DNA from: Rhodobacterales bacterium
Lineage (GTDB): Bacteria > Pseudomonadota > Alphaproteobacteria > Rhizobiales > Stappiaceae
Assembly: GCA_008107755.1 (NCBI GenBank)
Contig: VIRH01000101.1
Location: 1-64,000 of the forward strand
Length of the DNA: 64,000 nt
Reading direction: 5' to 3'
Shown here: positions 48,310 to 57,947 of the stretch, in pieces
How positions within the stretch are numbered: position 1 is the first letter of the stretch
How the letters are laid out: each line of letters starts with the position of its first letter
Program-made: the position numbers and the translations under genes
The notes under the pieces: model-generated
The model's database searches: none
Told to the model about the DNA's origin: nothing
What the model saw: the letters and a program-made list of their open reading frames with translations, nothing else

Positions 48310-48795
48310 ATGCAAAGCTGGCCTCAAAAAAAGACATGGATATGTCTTCCTCTGGTATTGATACTCCTTCTCGGCGCTTTTTCCGGGAAAGGTCTTGCGC
48401 GTCCCCAGGTTTTTGTGCCCGATCCGATCAGCGGTTACGCTATCGGCGGCCATGACCCGGTCAGCTATTTCGTGGACGGCTTTCCGCGAAAGGGCAGTCG
48501 GGACCACGAATACAGGTGGGGCGGGGCTGATTGGGTCTTCGTGAACGAGGGCAACATGGCCGCCTTCAAGCGCGATCCGGAAGCCTATGCGCCGCTGTTT
48601 ACCGGCTGCGGTGGCTACGCGCTTGCCGAAGGCTTCGCCGCGGCGGGAAACCCGTTCATTTACGCCACGTTCGAGGGACGGCTGATTTTCTTCCACTCGG
48701 TCGTGAACCGGTTTCTGTTCCTGGTCAATGGCAAGCAGCTTCTGAAGGACGCTGAGGAGAACGCAGGCAAGGTCGGCTGCGCGGTCAGGCACTGA
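48310..48795 (+). CDS. exported YHS-domain protein
   Basis: The 161-residue product has an N-terminal hydrophobic segment (about 11-30) acting as a signal peptide or anchor. The body resembles a YHS domain, with the AIGGHDPVSYFVDG start and then EYRWGGADWVFVNEGNMAAF and YGGYA-like CGGYALAEG segments. YHS domains often bind metals in metal-handling proteins. The residues C100 and C157 could form a disulfide. Nothing in the context fixes its role. It stands alone upstream of chpT. Confidence 0.8.
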   Translation: MQSWPQKKTWICLPLVLILLLGAFSGKGLARPQVFVPDPISGYAIGGHDPVSYFVDGFPRKGSRDHEYRWGGADWVFVNEGNMAAFKRDPEAYAPLFTGCGGYALAEGFAAAGNPFIYATFEGRLIFFHSVVNRFLFLVNGKQLLKDAEENAGKVGCAVRH

Positions 48796-49062
48796 CGCCG
48801 AGCCCGGCATGCGGTGAGCGTCGCCTGCCATGCCATCGGCATTCGGATGCAGCCGCGAAACAGGGGCGAGAGGCTCGCCAGACGATATTCTGCCGGGGTC
48901 CCGACCGGCCCGTTTCAGTGTGGCCAATCTGTCAAACTTTCGTCTCAAGACCCGAATTGCCGGGGACCCCGCCTTGGCAGCGGCTTTGTCTATGTGTAAC
49001 TCTTTCCGCGAATATAACGAATCGTTCCTTAACAGCGACATTCAACAAGAGCCTGTTCCGCC

Positions 49063-49707
49063 ATGTCCGCACTCAAAGAGCTTTCCTCTCTGGACCTAGC
49101 CGCTTTGGTGGCAAGCCGCGTCTGCCATGACATCATCAGCCCCGTCGGTGCCATCACCAACGGGCTTGAGGTGCTCGACGAGGAGGGGTCGGAGGACATG
49201 CGCGAATTCGCCATGGACCTCATTCGCAAGAGCGCCCGCCAGGCCTCGGCAAAGCTTCAGTTCGCCCGTCTTGCATTCGGCGCGGCCGGATCGGCCGGCG
49301 CCGAAATCGATCTCGGTGACGCCAAGACCGTCGCGAGCGGTTTCATGGAGAACGAGAAGTCCGATCTGAACTGGCAGATCGAGCGGCATCTGATGCCGAA
49401 GAATTACGTAAAATTGCTTCTTAATCTTATCTTGATCGCTAATCAGTGTGTGCCGAGGGGCGGTGAAATCAAGGCGGAGATGCAGGGAGATCCAAAATCC
49501 CCGTCCTTCACGCTTCAGGCGAGCGGTCTAAATCCGCGTATCCCATTGGGAATGAAGGAAACTCTGAGCGGAGAAGAGCCTGAACGCGTCGATGCGCACT
49601 CTGTTCAGCCGATTTACACTCTGCTTCTAGCTCGTGAATCTGACATGGTTCTGGCGATAGAAAAGCAAGAAGAGCTGGTAAAAATCACAGCGCTTCCCAA
49701 GGTCTGA
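49063..49707 (+). CDS. chpT: histidine phosphotransferase ChpT
   Basis: ChpT relays phosphate from the CckA kinase to CtrA and CpdR in the alphaproteobacterial cell-cycle pathway. The 214-residue protein has the phospho-acceptor His22 in the VCHDIISPVGAITNGLEVL helix and a degenerate, ATPase-like second half with an NLILIANQ segment. It is 137 bases upstream of cheA on the same strand. Its target CtrA is encoded 8 kb further on. Confidence 0.9.
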   Translation: MSALKELSSLDLAALVASRVCHDIISPVGAITNGLEVLDEEGSEDMREFAMDLIRKSARQASAKLQFARLAFGAAGSAGAEIDLGDAKTVASGFMENEKSDLNWQIERHLMPKNYVKLLLNLILIANQCVPRGGEIKAEMQGDPKSPSFTLQASGLNPRIPLGMKETLSGEEPERVDAHSVQPIYTLLLARESDMVLAIEKQEELVKITALPKV

Positions 49708-49844
49708 CACGGTCGTTCAAAAGTTACGGCCCGTTTCAGCGTATCTTAACTCTTTGAGGCCAACCTAGCTCTCATGGACTTCTCGGTCCAGACGTCCCCT
49801 GCCGGGGGATGCGGAACCAGTAACAAGTCGGGTGAGAGCAGGCC

Positions 49845-52631
49845 ATGGACGACCTCCTCAGGGAATTTATAACCGAGACCAATGAAAGTCTCGATGTTGT
49901 TGATGTCGAGCTCGTGAAATTCGAGCAGGAACCCAACAACGCTACTATCCTAGACAATATTTTTCGTCTGGTGCACACGATCAAGGGCACCTGTGGCTTT
50001 TTGGGTCTTCCCCGTCTTGAAGGCATAGCGCATGCGGCAGAAACCCTTATGGGCAAATTCCGCGACGGCGCTCCCGTCACGCAGGAAGCCGTTTCTCTTA
50101 TCCTGACGTCGATTGACCAGATCAAGGACATCCTGGGTGAGCTTGAAGCCGCAGAGGGCGAGGAGCCGCAGGGTGACGACAGCGAGCTGATTTCGCAGCT
50201 TGAGGCCATGTCCGCCAAGGCCGATGCGGCCATGGCAGGCGGTGGTGCCGATGCGGAAGCCGAGGAAGTCGCTGCCGAAGCCGAAGCACCCGCAGCTGAG
50301 GAAGCGGACCAGGCCCTTGAGCGCCCCTTGCGCCCGGGCGAAGTTTCCCTCGACGAACTGGAGCGCGCCTTCCAGGAAACCGAGATCGAAGTCGAGATTG
50401 CCGAAGCCGAAGTCGAAGAGCAGCCCGAGGAAATCGAGGAAGCAGCTCCCGCACCTGTGGCCGTGAAGGCTGAAGCCAAGGCAGAGCCTGCCGAGGCCAA
50501 GGCACCCGAGAAGGCGGAGAAGAAGGAAGCCGGCGAGAAGAAGGCTTCCGGAGGCGGCGTCTCCAACCAGAGCATCCGCGTTGCGGTCGACACGCTCGAA
50601 CACCTGATGACGATGGTGTCCGAGCTGGTGCTGACGCGTAACCAGCTTCTGGAAATCGTGCGCCGTCACGAAGACAGCGAATTCAAGGTTCCGCTTCAGC
50701 GTCTTTCGAACGTGACGGCCGAGCTGCAGGAAGGCGTCATGGCGACGCGCATGCAGCCGATCGGCAACGCGTGGCAGAAACTGCCGCGTATCGTTCGCGA
50801 CCTGAGTCAGGAACTCGAGAAACCGATCGAACTGGAAATGATCGGGGCGGATACCGAACTGGACCGCCAGGTTCTCGAAATGATCAAGGATCCGCTCACG
50901 CACATGGTCCGCAACTCTGCGGATCACGGCCTCGAGCGTCCGGAAGAACGTCGGGCCTCCGGCAAGATCGAAAAGGGTACCATTACCCTTGCGGCCTATC
51001 ATGAAGGCGGCCACATCATCATCGAAGTCCGCGACGACGGTAAGGGCATCGATGTTGAAAAGGTGAAGGCGAAAGTCATCGAACGCGGCCTGGCTTCCGA
51101 AGCCGAAGTCGAGAAGATGACGGACAGCCAGATCCACAAGTTCATCTTTGCGGCCGGGTTCTCCACCGCGGCGGCCATCACCAGTGTCTCCGGACGTGGT
51201 GTCGGCATGGATGTGGTGCGCAACAACATCGAGCTGATCGGCGGTACCGTCGACCTGCGATCGGTGCCGGGCAAGGGCTCCAGCTTCATCATCAAGATCC
51301 CGCTGACGCTTGCAATCGTCTCGACGCTGATCGTCGAAGCCGGCGGCGACCGTTTTGCGATCCCGCAGCTGTCCGTGGTCGAACTGGTCCGCGTGCAGAC
51401 CAATTCCGAGCACCGCATAGAGCGGATCAAGGACACGCCGGTGCTGCGCTTGCGCAACAAGCTTCTGCCGCTTGTGCATCTGTCCCAGCTGCTTGGCATC
51501 TATGAAGGCGAGAACGTCGAGGACGCGATTGACGCGGACAACGGCTTCATCGTCGTCATGCAGGTCGGCAGCCAGACTTTCGGCGTTGTCGTCGACGGTG
51601 TCTTCCACACGGAAGAAATCGTGGTCAAGCCGATGTCGACCATGCTGCGCAACCTCGGCATGTTCTCCGGGAACACCATCCTGGGTGACGGCTCGGTGAT
51701 CATGATCATCGATCCGAACGGTATCGCGGGTGCCATGGCAAGCCATGCCTCCAGCGCTGTTGCCGAAAGCCAGGAAGAGGATCAGGAAGAATTGGCGAGC
51801 CGTGCGGTCACCAGCCAGAACGCGATCTCCCTGCTGCTGTTCCGCGCCGGTGCGCCGGAGCCGAAAGCAGTGCCGCTCTCGCTGGTCACGCGTCTGGAAG
51901 AGTTCGAAGTCTCGAAAATCGAGCGTTCGAACGGCCGCGATCTGGTGCAGTACCGCGGTTCCCTCATGCCGCTGGTCTACGTCAACGAAGGCGATTGCCA
52001 CAAGTCGGAAGGCACGCAGCCGATGCTGGTGTTCTCCGATGCCGGCCGGTCCATGGGCCTCGTGGTCGACGAAATCGTCGACATCGTCGAGGAGCGCATG
52101 AACATCGAGGTGGGTTCCGAACGTCCGGGCATTCTCGGCTCGGCGGTCATCAAGGAGCGCGCCACGGAAATCATCGACCTCGGCTACTATCTGCCGCAGG
52201 CCTTCGAAGACTGGTTCATGCGCAAGGAAATGGACATCGAGGCGCTGACCAAGAAGGTTCTCTTCGTCGACGACTCGTCCTTCTTCCGGAACATGCTGAC
52301 GCCGGTTCTGAAAGCGGCTGGTTACGATGTGACCACCTGCGACGGACCGCATCAGGCCTTTGAACTTCTGGAAAACGGCGACAAGTTCCACGCCATCGTC
52401 AGCGATATCGAAATGCCGCAAATCAACGGCTTCGAGTTCTGCGAGTCGCTTCGCCGCGATCCGCGGTTCCGCAACATCCCGGTGCTGGCCCTGTCTTCCA
52501 TGGTGACGCCGGCTTCGATCGAACGCGGACGCCAGGCCGGATTTGACGACTATGTCGCGAAATTCGACCGTCCGGGCCTGATTGCTGCCCTGAAAGACGT
52601 CTTCTCCGGTGAAATGGGAGCTGCAGCATGA
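49845..52631 (+). CDS. cheA: chemotaxis histidine kinase CheA with C-terminal receiver
   Basis: This is the 928-residue CheA kinase. It has an Hpt domain (about 1-105) with phospho-acceptor His44 in RLVHTIKGTCGFLG, and an Ala/Glu-rich linker in place of a clear P2 domain (about 125-245). Dimerisation follows (about 245-310), then the ATPase domain with the MVRNSADHGLE N-box and RDDGKGID G1 motif. A CheW-like domain (about 480-625), a second CheW-like stretch (about 645-785), and a C-terminal receiver (about 798-925; acceptor Asp near 854 in VSDIEMP) complete it. The stop overlaps cheW by 4 bases. Confidence 0.95.
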   Translation: MDDLLREFITETNESLDVVDVELVKFEQEPNNATILDNIFRLVHTIKGTCGFLGLPRLEGIAHAAETLMGKFRDGAPVTQEAVSLILTSIDQIKDILGELEAAEGEEPQGDDSELISQLEAMSAKADAAMAGGGADAEAEEVAAEAEAPAAEEADQALERPLRPGEVSLDELERAFQETEIEVEIAEAEVEEQPEEIEEAAPAPVAVKAEAKAEPAEAKAPEKAEKKEAGEKKASGGGVSNQSIRVAVDTLEHLMTMVSELVLTRNQLLEIVRRHEDSEFKVPLQRLSNVTAELQEGVMATRMQPIGNAWQKLPRIVRDLSQELEKPIELEMIGADTELDRQVLEMIKDPLTHMVRNSADHGLERPEERRASGKIEKGTITLAAYHEGGHIIIEVRDDGKGIDVEKVKAKVIERGLASEAEVEKMTDSQIHKFIFAAGFSTAAAITSVSGRGVGMDVVRNNIELIGGTVDLRSVPGKGSSFIIKIPLTLAIVSTLIVEAGGDRFAIPQLSVVELVRVQTNSEHRIERIKDTPVLRLRNKLLPLVHLSQLLGIYEGENVEDAIDADNGFIVVMQVGSQTFGVVVDGVFHTEEIVVKPMSTMLRNLGMFSGNTILGDGSVIMIIDPNGIAGAMASHASSAVAESQEEDQEELASRAVTSQNAISLLLFRAGAPEPKAVPLSLVTRLEEFEVSKIERSNGRDLVQYRGSLMPLVYVNEGDCHKSEGTQPMLVFSDAGRSMGLVVDEIVDIVEERMNIEVGSERPGILGSAVIKERATEIIDLGYYLPQAFEDWFMRKEMDIEALTKKVLFVDDSSFFRNMLTPVLKAAGYDVTTCDGPHQAFELLENGDKFHAIVSDIEMPQINGFEFCESLRRDPRFRNIPVLALSSMVTPASIERGRQAGFDDYVAKFDRPGLIAALKDVFSGEMGAAA

Positions 52632-53119
52632 GTGTGCTGGAACATAAACTCAACGACGACAAGAAGAACGCCACTGACATGATCCAGTATGTCACTGTGG
52701 TGATCGGAGGCCAGTTGTTCGGCCTCCCGATTTCCCAGGTTCATGACGTGTTCGTTCCCGAGAGTGTGACGCGCGTGCCGATGTCGGCTCCAGAGGTTCA
52801 GGGTGTCCTGAACCTGCGCGGGCGCATCGTGACCGCGATCAACATGCGCCGTCGACTACACCTTCCTCCGCTCAAGGAGGGTCAGATGATGGCCGTCGGC
52901 ATCGAGTACAAGCACGAAAGCTATGGCCTCGTGATCGATACCGTCGGCGAGGTGCTGACACTGACCTCTGCTTCCGCAGAGCCGAACCCGTCGAACCTCG
53001 ACCGCCGCTGGGCCGAGATTTCCGGAGGCGTGCATCGTCTGGATGGACAGCTGATGGTGATCCTCGATGTCGACCGACTTCTGGGCTCGATGTTCAGTGA
53101 ACCCATGGCTGCAGCATAA
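52628..53119 (+). CDS. cheW: chemotaxis coupling protein CheW
   Basis: CheW links chemoreceptors to CheA. The 163-residue protein is one CheW SH3-like domain with the conserved VIGGQLFGLPISQVHDVF opening, an NLRGRIVTAINMRRRL segment and an ILDVDRLL ending. It overlaps cheA by 4 bases and is followed by cheY in the same unit. Confidence 0.95.
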   Translation: MSVLEHKLNDDKKNATDMIQYVTVVIGGQLFGLPISQVHDVFVPESVTRVPMSAPEVQGVLNLRGRIVTAINMRRRLHLPPLKEGQMMAVGIEYKHESYGLVIDTVGEVLTLTSASAEPNPSNLDRRWAEISGGVHRLDGQLMVILDVDRLLGSMFSEPMAAA

Positions 53120-53157
53120 AAAGGCCCACAAGTGGCCGTTGAGTGGAGATACGCCCG

Positions 53158-53523
53158 ATGAAACAGTGCCTTGTTGTAGATGACTCCAGCGTCATCCGTA
53201 AGGTGGCCCGCCGGATCCTCGAAGACATGAACTTCGAGATTACAGAAGCGGAAGACGGTCAGCAGGCGCTTGACGAATGCCGCAAGACCATGCCGGACGC
53301 GATCCTTCTGGACTGGAACATGCCTGTCATGGACGGTCTGGAATTCCTGACCAGCCTTCGTGCGGAAGAAGGCGGAGACAACCCGATCGTGGTTTTCTGT
53401 ACGACCGAGAATGACGTCGCTCACATTGCACGGGCAATCCGGGCTGGCGCCAACGAATACATCATGAAGCCCTTCGATCGGGAAATCGTCGAAGCGAAGT
53501 TTCAGGAAGTCGGTCTTATCTAA
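53158..53523 (+). CDS. cheY: chemotaxis response regulator CheY
   Basis: This 121-residue single receiver domain has the acidic pair in VVDDSSVIRK, the acceptor Asp near residue 52 in LLDWNMPVMDG, the Thr of FCTTEND and the conserved Lys in YIMKPFDRE. ATG 53158 was chosen over the in-frame GTG 53143, which overlaps the ribosome site. It stands between cheW and cheB. Confidence 0.95.
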   Translation: MKQCLVVDDSSVIRKVARRILEDMNFEITEAEDGQQALDECRKTMPDAILLDWNMPVMDGLEFLTSLRAEEGGDNPIVVFCTTENDVAHIARAIRAGANEYIMKPFDREIVEAKFQEVGLI

Positions 53524-53543
53524 TTTCGCACTGGGCGGTCCCA

Positions 53544-54761
53544 ATGGCATTTGCACAAAGAAGTCTCTCCGCGGGCGCCAGCCCCGGAAGCGACCCGATC
53601 AAGGTGATGGTTGTTGATGATGCCGTGGTTATCCGCGGACTTCTGACGCGCTGGCTGGGTGAAGACAAGAACCTCAAGGTTGTCGGCTCTCACAGGAACG
53701 GCAAGCTTGCGGTTGAAGATATCGAAAAGAGCGATCCGGACGTCGTCGTCCTGGACATCGAGATGCCGGAAATGGACGGCATGACGGCACTGCCGCTCAT
53801 GCTTGCAAAGAAACGCGATCTCATCGTCATCATGGCCTCGACCCTGACTCGCCGAAATGCGGAAATCAGTCTCAAGGCGCTTTCGCTCGGTGCTGCGGAT
53901 TACGTCCCGAAGCCGGAATCCTCGTCCGAGATCACGACCTCGATCGATTTTCGTCGGGAGCTGATCGAAAAGGTCAAGGCGCTGGGCTCCAGAGCTGTCC
54001 GCATGCGCGGACCGGTGCGGTCCATGCGCGCGGAAACGAATGCCGGCCGGACCGTACAGCCCATCAGGCCCGTAACGGCTCGTCCAGGCACTGATACGCG
54101 CGCAAGCTTTCGCGGGGCTGGCCAGGCTAGCGGGCCTGCCGCCAACAAATTCACGACTCGCGCTTATTCGTCGGCCCGGCCGCGGATCCTCGCCATCGGG
54201 TCTTCGACCGGTGGTCCGCAGGCTCTGCAGGAAGTGATGCGGGAAGTCGGTACCGCCATGAACGATGTGCCGGTAGTGATTACACAGCACATGCCGCCAA
54301 CCTTCACGGCCATTCTGGCCGAGCATATGGGCAAGGCTGCCCTGCGCCCGGCAAAGGAAGGCGAGGACGGTGAAGTCCTGAAGGCAGGCAACATCTATGT
54401 CGCTCCGGGCGGCAAGCACATGGTGCTGGAAAAGGACGGAAGTGCCGCGAAGATCCGTCTCACGGACGGACCACCGGTCAATTTCTGCAAACCCGCAGTC
54501 GATCCGCTGTTCGACAGCGTCGCCAAGATTTTCGGCTCGGCCAGTCTCGCCGTCATCCTGACCGGAATGGGTCATGACGGAGCGGATGGCGTCAAGACGA
54601 TTGCTGCCGGAGGCGGCAGCGTCATCACCCAGGACGAGGCCACCAGCGTCGTCTGGGGCATGCCGGGTGCGGCCGCGAACACCGGAATGTGCTGTGATAT
54701 CCTTCCGCTGAAGGATATCGGTCCCAAGATCTCACGCGTTCTGAAGGGGAACACGCGATGA
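53544..54761 (+). CDS. cheB: chemotaxis methylesterase CheB
   Basis: CheB removes receptor methyl groups and deamidates glutamines when phosphorylated. The 405-residue protein has an N-terminal receiver (about 14-135; VVDDAVVIRG and acceptor Asp in VVLDIEMPEMDG). A basic Ser/Arg linker (about 145-205) leads to a methylesterase domain (about 212-400) with the IGSSTGGPQAL serine, the QHMPPTF histidine, and the GMGHDGADG aspartate. It overlaps cheR by 4 bases. Confidence 0.96.
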   Translation: MAFAQRSLSAGASPGSDPIKVMVVDDAVVIRGLLTRWLGEDKNLKVVGSHRNGKLAVEDIEKSDPDVVVLDIEMPEMDGMTALPLMLAKKRDLIVIMASTLTRRNAEISLKALSLGAADYVPKPESSSEITTSIDFRRELIEKVKALGSRAVRMRGPVRSMRAETNAGRTVQPIRPVTARPGTDTRASFRGAGQASGPAANKFTTRAYSSARPRILAIGSSTGGPQALQEVMREVGTAMNDVPVVITQHMPPTFTAILAEHMGKAALRPAKEGEDGEVLKAGNIYVAPGGKHMVLEKDGSAAKIRLTDGPPVNFCKPAVDPLFDSVAKIFGSASLAVILTGMGHDGADGVKTIAAGGGSVITQDEATSVVWGMPGAAANTGMCCDILPLKDIGPKISRVLKGNTR

Positions 54762-55639
54762 CCCCGATGGAATTTGAGTTCCTCAGGAATTTTCTCAAAA
54801 CGCGTTCAGGTCTGGTGCTGTCGAACGACAAGCAGTACCTGGTGGAAAGCCGCCTGCTGCCGATTGCCCGCAATTCCAAATTGGAAACGCTGAGCGCCGT
54901 CATCCAGACGCTTCAGCGTGGCGGCAACCGCGCGCTGGAGACCGAGGTGGTGGAGGCGATGACGACCAACGAGTCGTTCTTCTTCCGCGACAAGACACCG
55001 TTCGAGCATTTCACCGACACCATGCTGCCAGCGCTTCTGGAGAGCCGTGCGTCCCGAAAGCAGCTCAAGATCTGGTGTGCGGCTGCCTCGACCGGTCAGG
55101 AGCCTTATTCGCTCGCGATCTGTCTCAAGGAAGCAGCGGCGAAGATGCCAGGCTGGCGGACCAGAATCCTGGGCACGGACCTGTCGCAGGAAGTGCTCGA
55201 GAAGGCCAAGACCGGGCTCTACAGCCAGTTCGAGGTGCAGCGCGGCCTGCCTATCCAGATGCTCCTGAAGTACTTCGAGCAGAAGGGCGACATCTGGCAG
55301 CTCAACGCCGGCATGCGGGCAATGGTGGAGTGGAAGCAGCTCAATCTGCTCGAGAATTTCTCGCATCTCGGCGAGTTCGACATCGTTTTCTGCCGCAACG
55401 TGCTGATCTATTTCGATCAGGAGACCAAGTCGGAAGTCCTGGCGCGCATCGCCAAGGCGCTGCCCGACGACGGCTATCTGGTCCTCGGCGCCGCCGAAAC
55501 GGTGGTTGGCCTGACCGAAGCCTTCAAACCGGTTGCCGGCAAACGCGGCCTGTTCCAGAAGAAGCAGGTAGCGCAGAGCGCAGTCGGGGGAGCCCGGCCG
55601 AAACTGGCAGCGGGCACCGGCTTCGGCCTGCATCGCTGA
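54758..55639 (+). CDS. cheR: chemotaxis methyltransferase CheR
   Basis: CheR methylates receptor glutamates using S-adenosylmethionine. The 293-residue product has the N-terminal helical domain, the TTNESFFFRD segment, the SAM-binding WCAAASTGQEPYSLA motif, and the DIVFCRNVLIYF motif. It is the last gene of the cheAWYBR unit, closed by a terminator 38 bases on. Confidence 0.96.
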   Translation: MTPMEFEFLRNFLKTRSGLVLSNDKQYLVESRLLPIARNSKLETLSAVIQTLQRGGNRALETEVVEAMTTNESFFFRDKTPFEHFTDTMLPALLESRASRKQLKIWCAAASTGQEPYSLAICLKEAAAKMPGWRTRILGTDLSQEVLEKAKTGLYSQFEVQRGLPIQMLLKYFEQKGDIWQLNAGMRAMVEWKQLNLLENFSHLGEFDIVFCRNVLIYFDQETKSEVLARIAKALPDDGYLVLGAAETVVGLTEAFKPVAGKRGLFQKKQVAQSAVGGARPKLAAGTGFGLHR

Positions 55640-56058
55640 TGCGGCCGGCAGTCCTGCCGGATGAAACGAATTGAATGAAGGCGGCCCGGGTGGCCGCCTT
55701 TTTCGTTTGCGCTGCGCCCATGACGACGGTCAAAGCACCGTCCGTAGCCGCTCCGATAGGCCGCTTGTGGTTGCCTTCCGATCTTCGATGTCAGACCTGA
55801 GCGCTGGCTCCGCAAAGCGAAGTGGCGGAGGCGTCTCGTCGCAGGCACCGCGACGCGCACTGTGGCGATCACGGCAACAGCGCCTGTTTCTTCTGACAAT
55901 TGCGATCCGCCCCTCTCGGAAAATTTATGGTTTCGTCCCGTGCCCCTCTTGTCGAATGGTTTGCGAATGCCAGTTTTATGGACGTGTGAACAGGGCCGAG
56001 GACACGCCAGGATATGGTGGCCGAAGGCTCAGCGATCAACGAAATTCGGGAGTGGCAG
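55640..56058. other. intergenic region between cheR and the hydrolase gene
   Basis: This 419-base gap holds the che terminator (55678-55705) and a small CCGGCAG/CTGCCGG hairpin (55644-55659). The rest shows only short frames on both strands without ribosome sites or recognisable motifs. Confidence 0.4.
55678..55705 (+). terminator. Rho-independent terminator of the che operon
   Basis: A perfect 9-bp stem (55678-55686 with 55692-55700) has a 5-base loop and a T run after it. Confidence 0.85.
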
Positions 56059-57030
56059 ATGACTGAAATCAAGGTTGAACTGACGCGCAGGCATGCCCTG
56101 CTGGCGGCCGGCGGTGCAGTGGCGGGAGCAAGCCTCGGCGCCCCTTCGATCGCCCTTGCGGCGGCCGAGAAGAAGGGGGATGCTCCGCCACCGGTGGCGC
56201 GCTATTCGGTCGGTGATTTCGAAGTGACGACCCTGCTGGACGGTGCCGTCAACGCGCAGGAGCCACAGGGAACGTTCGGCATGAATGTCGAACCGGAGAG
56301 GTTCGCGGAAGTTTCCCGTGAGAATTTCATTCCGGCGGATGAATTCCGCATGTTCTTCACGCCGACGCTCGTGAATACGGGCAACGAACTGATTCTGTTT
56401 GATACGGGTAACGGCGAGGGGGCGCGGCCGGCGCGTGGCAACATGCGCTTGGCGCTTGAGCATGCCGGCTATACGCCGGAGCAGGTCGACATCGTCGTCC
56501 TCACCCACATGCATCCCGATCATATCGGCGGTCTGATGGAAGGCGGTTCACCTGCGTTTGCGAACGCGCGCTATGTAACGGGGCAGAAGGAATATGACTT
56601 CTGGAGCGGGATGGATCCGGATGCGAATGGCGTCACCAAACTGGTGACCAGCCACGTCAAGCCGCTTGCGGAGAAGATGACCTTCCTCGGCAGCGGTGAC
56701 AGCGTGGTGTCCGGTGTCAGCGCAATGGGAGCGTTCGGACATACGCCGGGCCATATGGTCTTCATGCTGGAAAACGGTGGCCAGCAACTGGTCCTGGCGG
56801 CGGATACGGCGAATCACTACGTCTGGTCGCTTGCCCGGCCGGAGTGGGAAGTTCGCTTCGACATGGACAAGGAAGCGGCCGCGGCCACCCGCAAGAACGT
56901 GTTTGGCATGCTGGCGGCAGACCGGATCCCCTTCGTCGGTTACCACATGCCGTTCCCTGCGGTCGGCTACGTGGAAACGACGGACAACGGGTTCCACTAC
57001 GTGCCCTCGTCCTATCAGCTCAACCTCTGA
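56059..57030 (+). CDS. Tat-exported metallo-beta-lactamase-fold hydrolase
   Basis: This 323-residue hydrolase has a twin-arginine signal peptide (LTRRHALLAAGG, about residues 8-19), hydrophobic h-region and cut after ALA. The metal-binding HMHPDH motif (about residues 155-160) is the family HxHxDH signature. Further ligands are GHTPGH near 230, and an Asp in LAADTANHY. Tat export indicates that it folds with its metals in the cytoplasm before export. Relatives include lactonases and related hydrolases; the substrate cannot be told. ATG 56059 places the Tat motif correctly. Confidence 0.87.
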   Translation: MTEIKVELTRRHALLAAGGAVAGASLGAPSIALAAAEKKGDAPPPVARYSVGDFEVTTLLDGAVNAQEPQGTFGMNVEPERFAEVSRENFIPADEFRMFFTPTLVNTGNELILFDTGNGEGARPARGNMRLALEHAGYTPEQVDIVVLTHMHPDHIGGLMEGGSPAFANARYVTGQKEYDFWSGMDPDANGVTKLVTSHVKPLAEKMTFLGSGDSVVSGVSAMGAFGHTPGHMVFMLENGGQQLVLAADTANHYVWSLARPEWEVRFDMDKEAAAATRKNVFGMLAADRIPFVGYHMPFPAVGYVETTDNGFHYVPSSYQLNL

Positions 57031-57113
57031 CGGCAGGTTTCGCGGTCCGGCAGGGCGGTCTTCCAGGAAGGGGAGGGCGCTGCCGGTCCAGGTTTCGCTC
57101 AGCCAGACGAACA

Positions 57114-57149
57114 CAAAAAAACCCGGTCACGCCGTGACCGGGGTTTTTT
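57114..57149. terminator. bidirectional terminator between the hydrolase gene and ctrA
   Basis: A perfect 9-bp stem (57122-57130 with 57134-57142) has a 3-base loop flanked by seven A residues on one side and six T residues on the other. It serves the convergent genes on both sides. Confidence 0.88.
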
Positions 57150-57172
57150 AAGATGTCTGGATGATCGCTGCC

Positions 57173-57865
57173 TCAGGCAGCGGCTTCCACATCCGGCTCG
57201 CGCAGCACGTAGCCGCGGCCCCACACCGTTTCGATGTAGTTCTTGCCGGAGGTGGCGGTTGCCAGCTTCTTGCGAAGCTTGCAGATGAAGACGTCGATGA
57301 TCTTCAGCTCCGGTTCGTCCATTCCGCCGTACAGATGGTTCAGGAACATTTCCTTGGTGAGCGTCGTTCCCTTGCGCAGGGAGAGAAGCTCCAGCATCTG
57401 GTATTCCTTGCCGGTCAGATGAACCCGCTGGCCGCCGACTTCGACGGTCTTGGTGTCCAGGTTGACCTTCAGGTCGCCGGTAACGATGACCGACTGGGCG
57501 TGCCCCTTGGAGCGGCGAACGATCGCATGGATACGCGCAACCAACTCGTCCTTGTGGAACGGCTTGGTCATGTAATCGTCGGCGCCGAAGCCGAGACCGC
57601 GTACCTTGTCCTCGATGCCGGCATTGCCGGAAAGGATCAGGATAGGCGTCTTGACCTTGGAAACGCGGAGCGTCCGCAGAACCTCGTACCCGGACATGTC
57701 CGGAAGGTTCAAATCCAACATGATGATGTCATAATCGTACAGTTTGCCGAGGTCGATACCTTCCTCGCCAAGATCTGTCGTGTAGACGTTGAAGTTCTCG
57801 GACTTCAGCATCAGCTCGATGCTCTGCGCCGTGGCGCTATCATCCTCAATCAACAGTACACGCAT
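57173..57865 (-). CDS. ctrA: cell-cycle master response regulator CtrA
   Basis: CtrA is the OmpR-type regulator that controls cell division, flagellar and replication genes in alphaproteobacteria. The 230-residue protein has the receiver with [20 protein letters not shown] at the N-terminus, acceptor Asp51 in [13 protein letters not shown], and a C-terminal winged-helix domain with the [18 protein letters not shown] motif. It ends in the Ala-rich EAAA tail; CtrA commonly ends in two alanines for ClpXP. ATG 57865 was chosen because it begins with the conserved MRVLLIEDD; an upstream start would add 11 residues. Confidence 0.96.
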   Translation of the reverse strand: MRVLLIEDDSATAQSIELMLKSENFNVYTTDLGEEGIDLGKLYDYDIIMLDLNLPDMSGYEVLRTLRVSKVKTPILILSGNAGIEDKVRGLGFGADDYMTKPFHKDELVARIHAIVRRSKGHAQSVIVTGDLKVNLDTKTVEVGGQRVHLTGKEYQMLELLSLRKGTTLTKEMFLNHLYGGMDEPELKIIDVFICKLRKKLATATSGKNYIETVWGRGYVLREPDVEAAA

Positions 57866-57947
57866 TGCCAATCCCCTTGTTCTGCCTTTCCTGGGCAAGT
57901 CGCAACGGCTCTGTCGGTGTGCGCTACGAAGGACTGCTGTTAACCCC

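Noticed and set aside
49950..52421. An 823-codon minus-strand frame opposite cheA
   Set aside because: The cheA frame carries all CheA motifs; the antisense product is rich in Asp/His/Arg with no recognisable fold.
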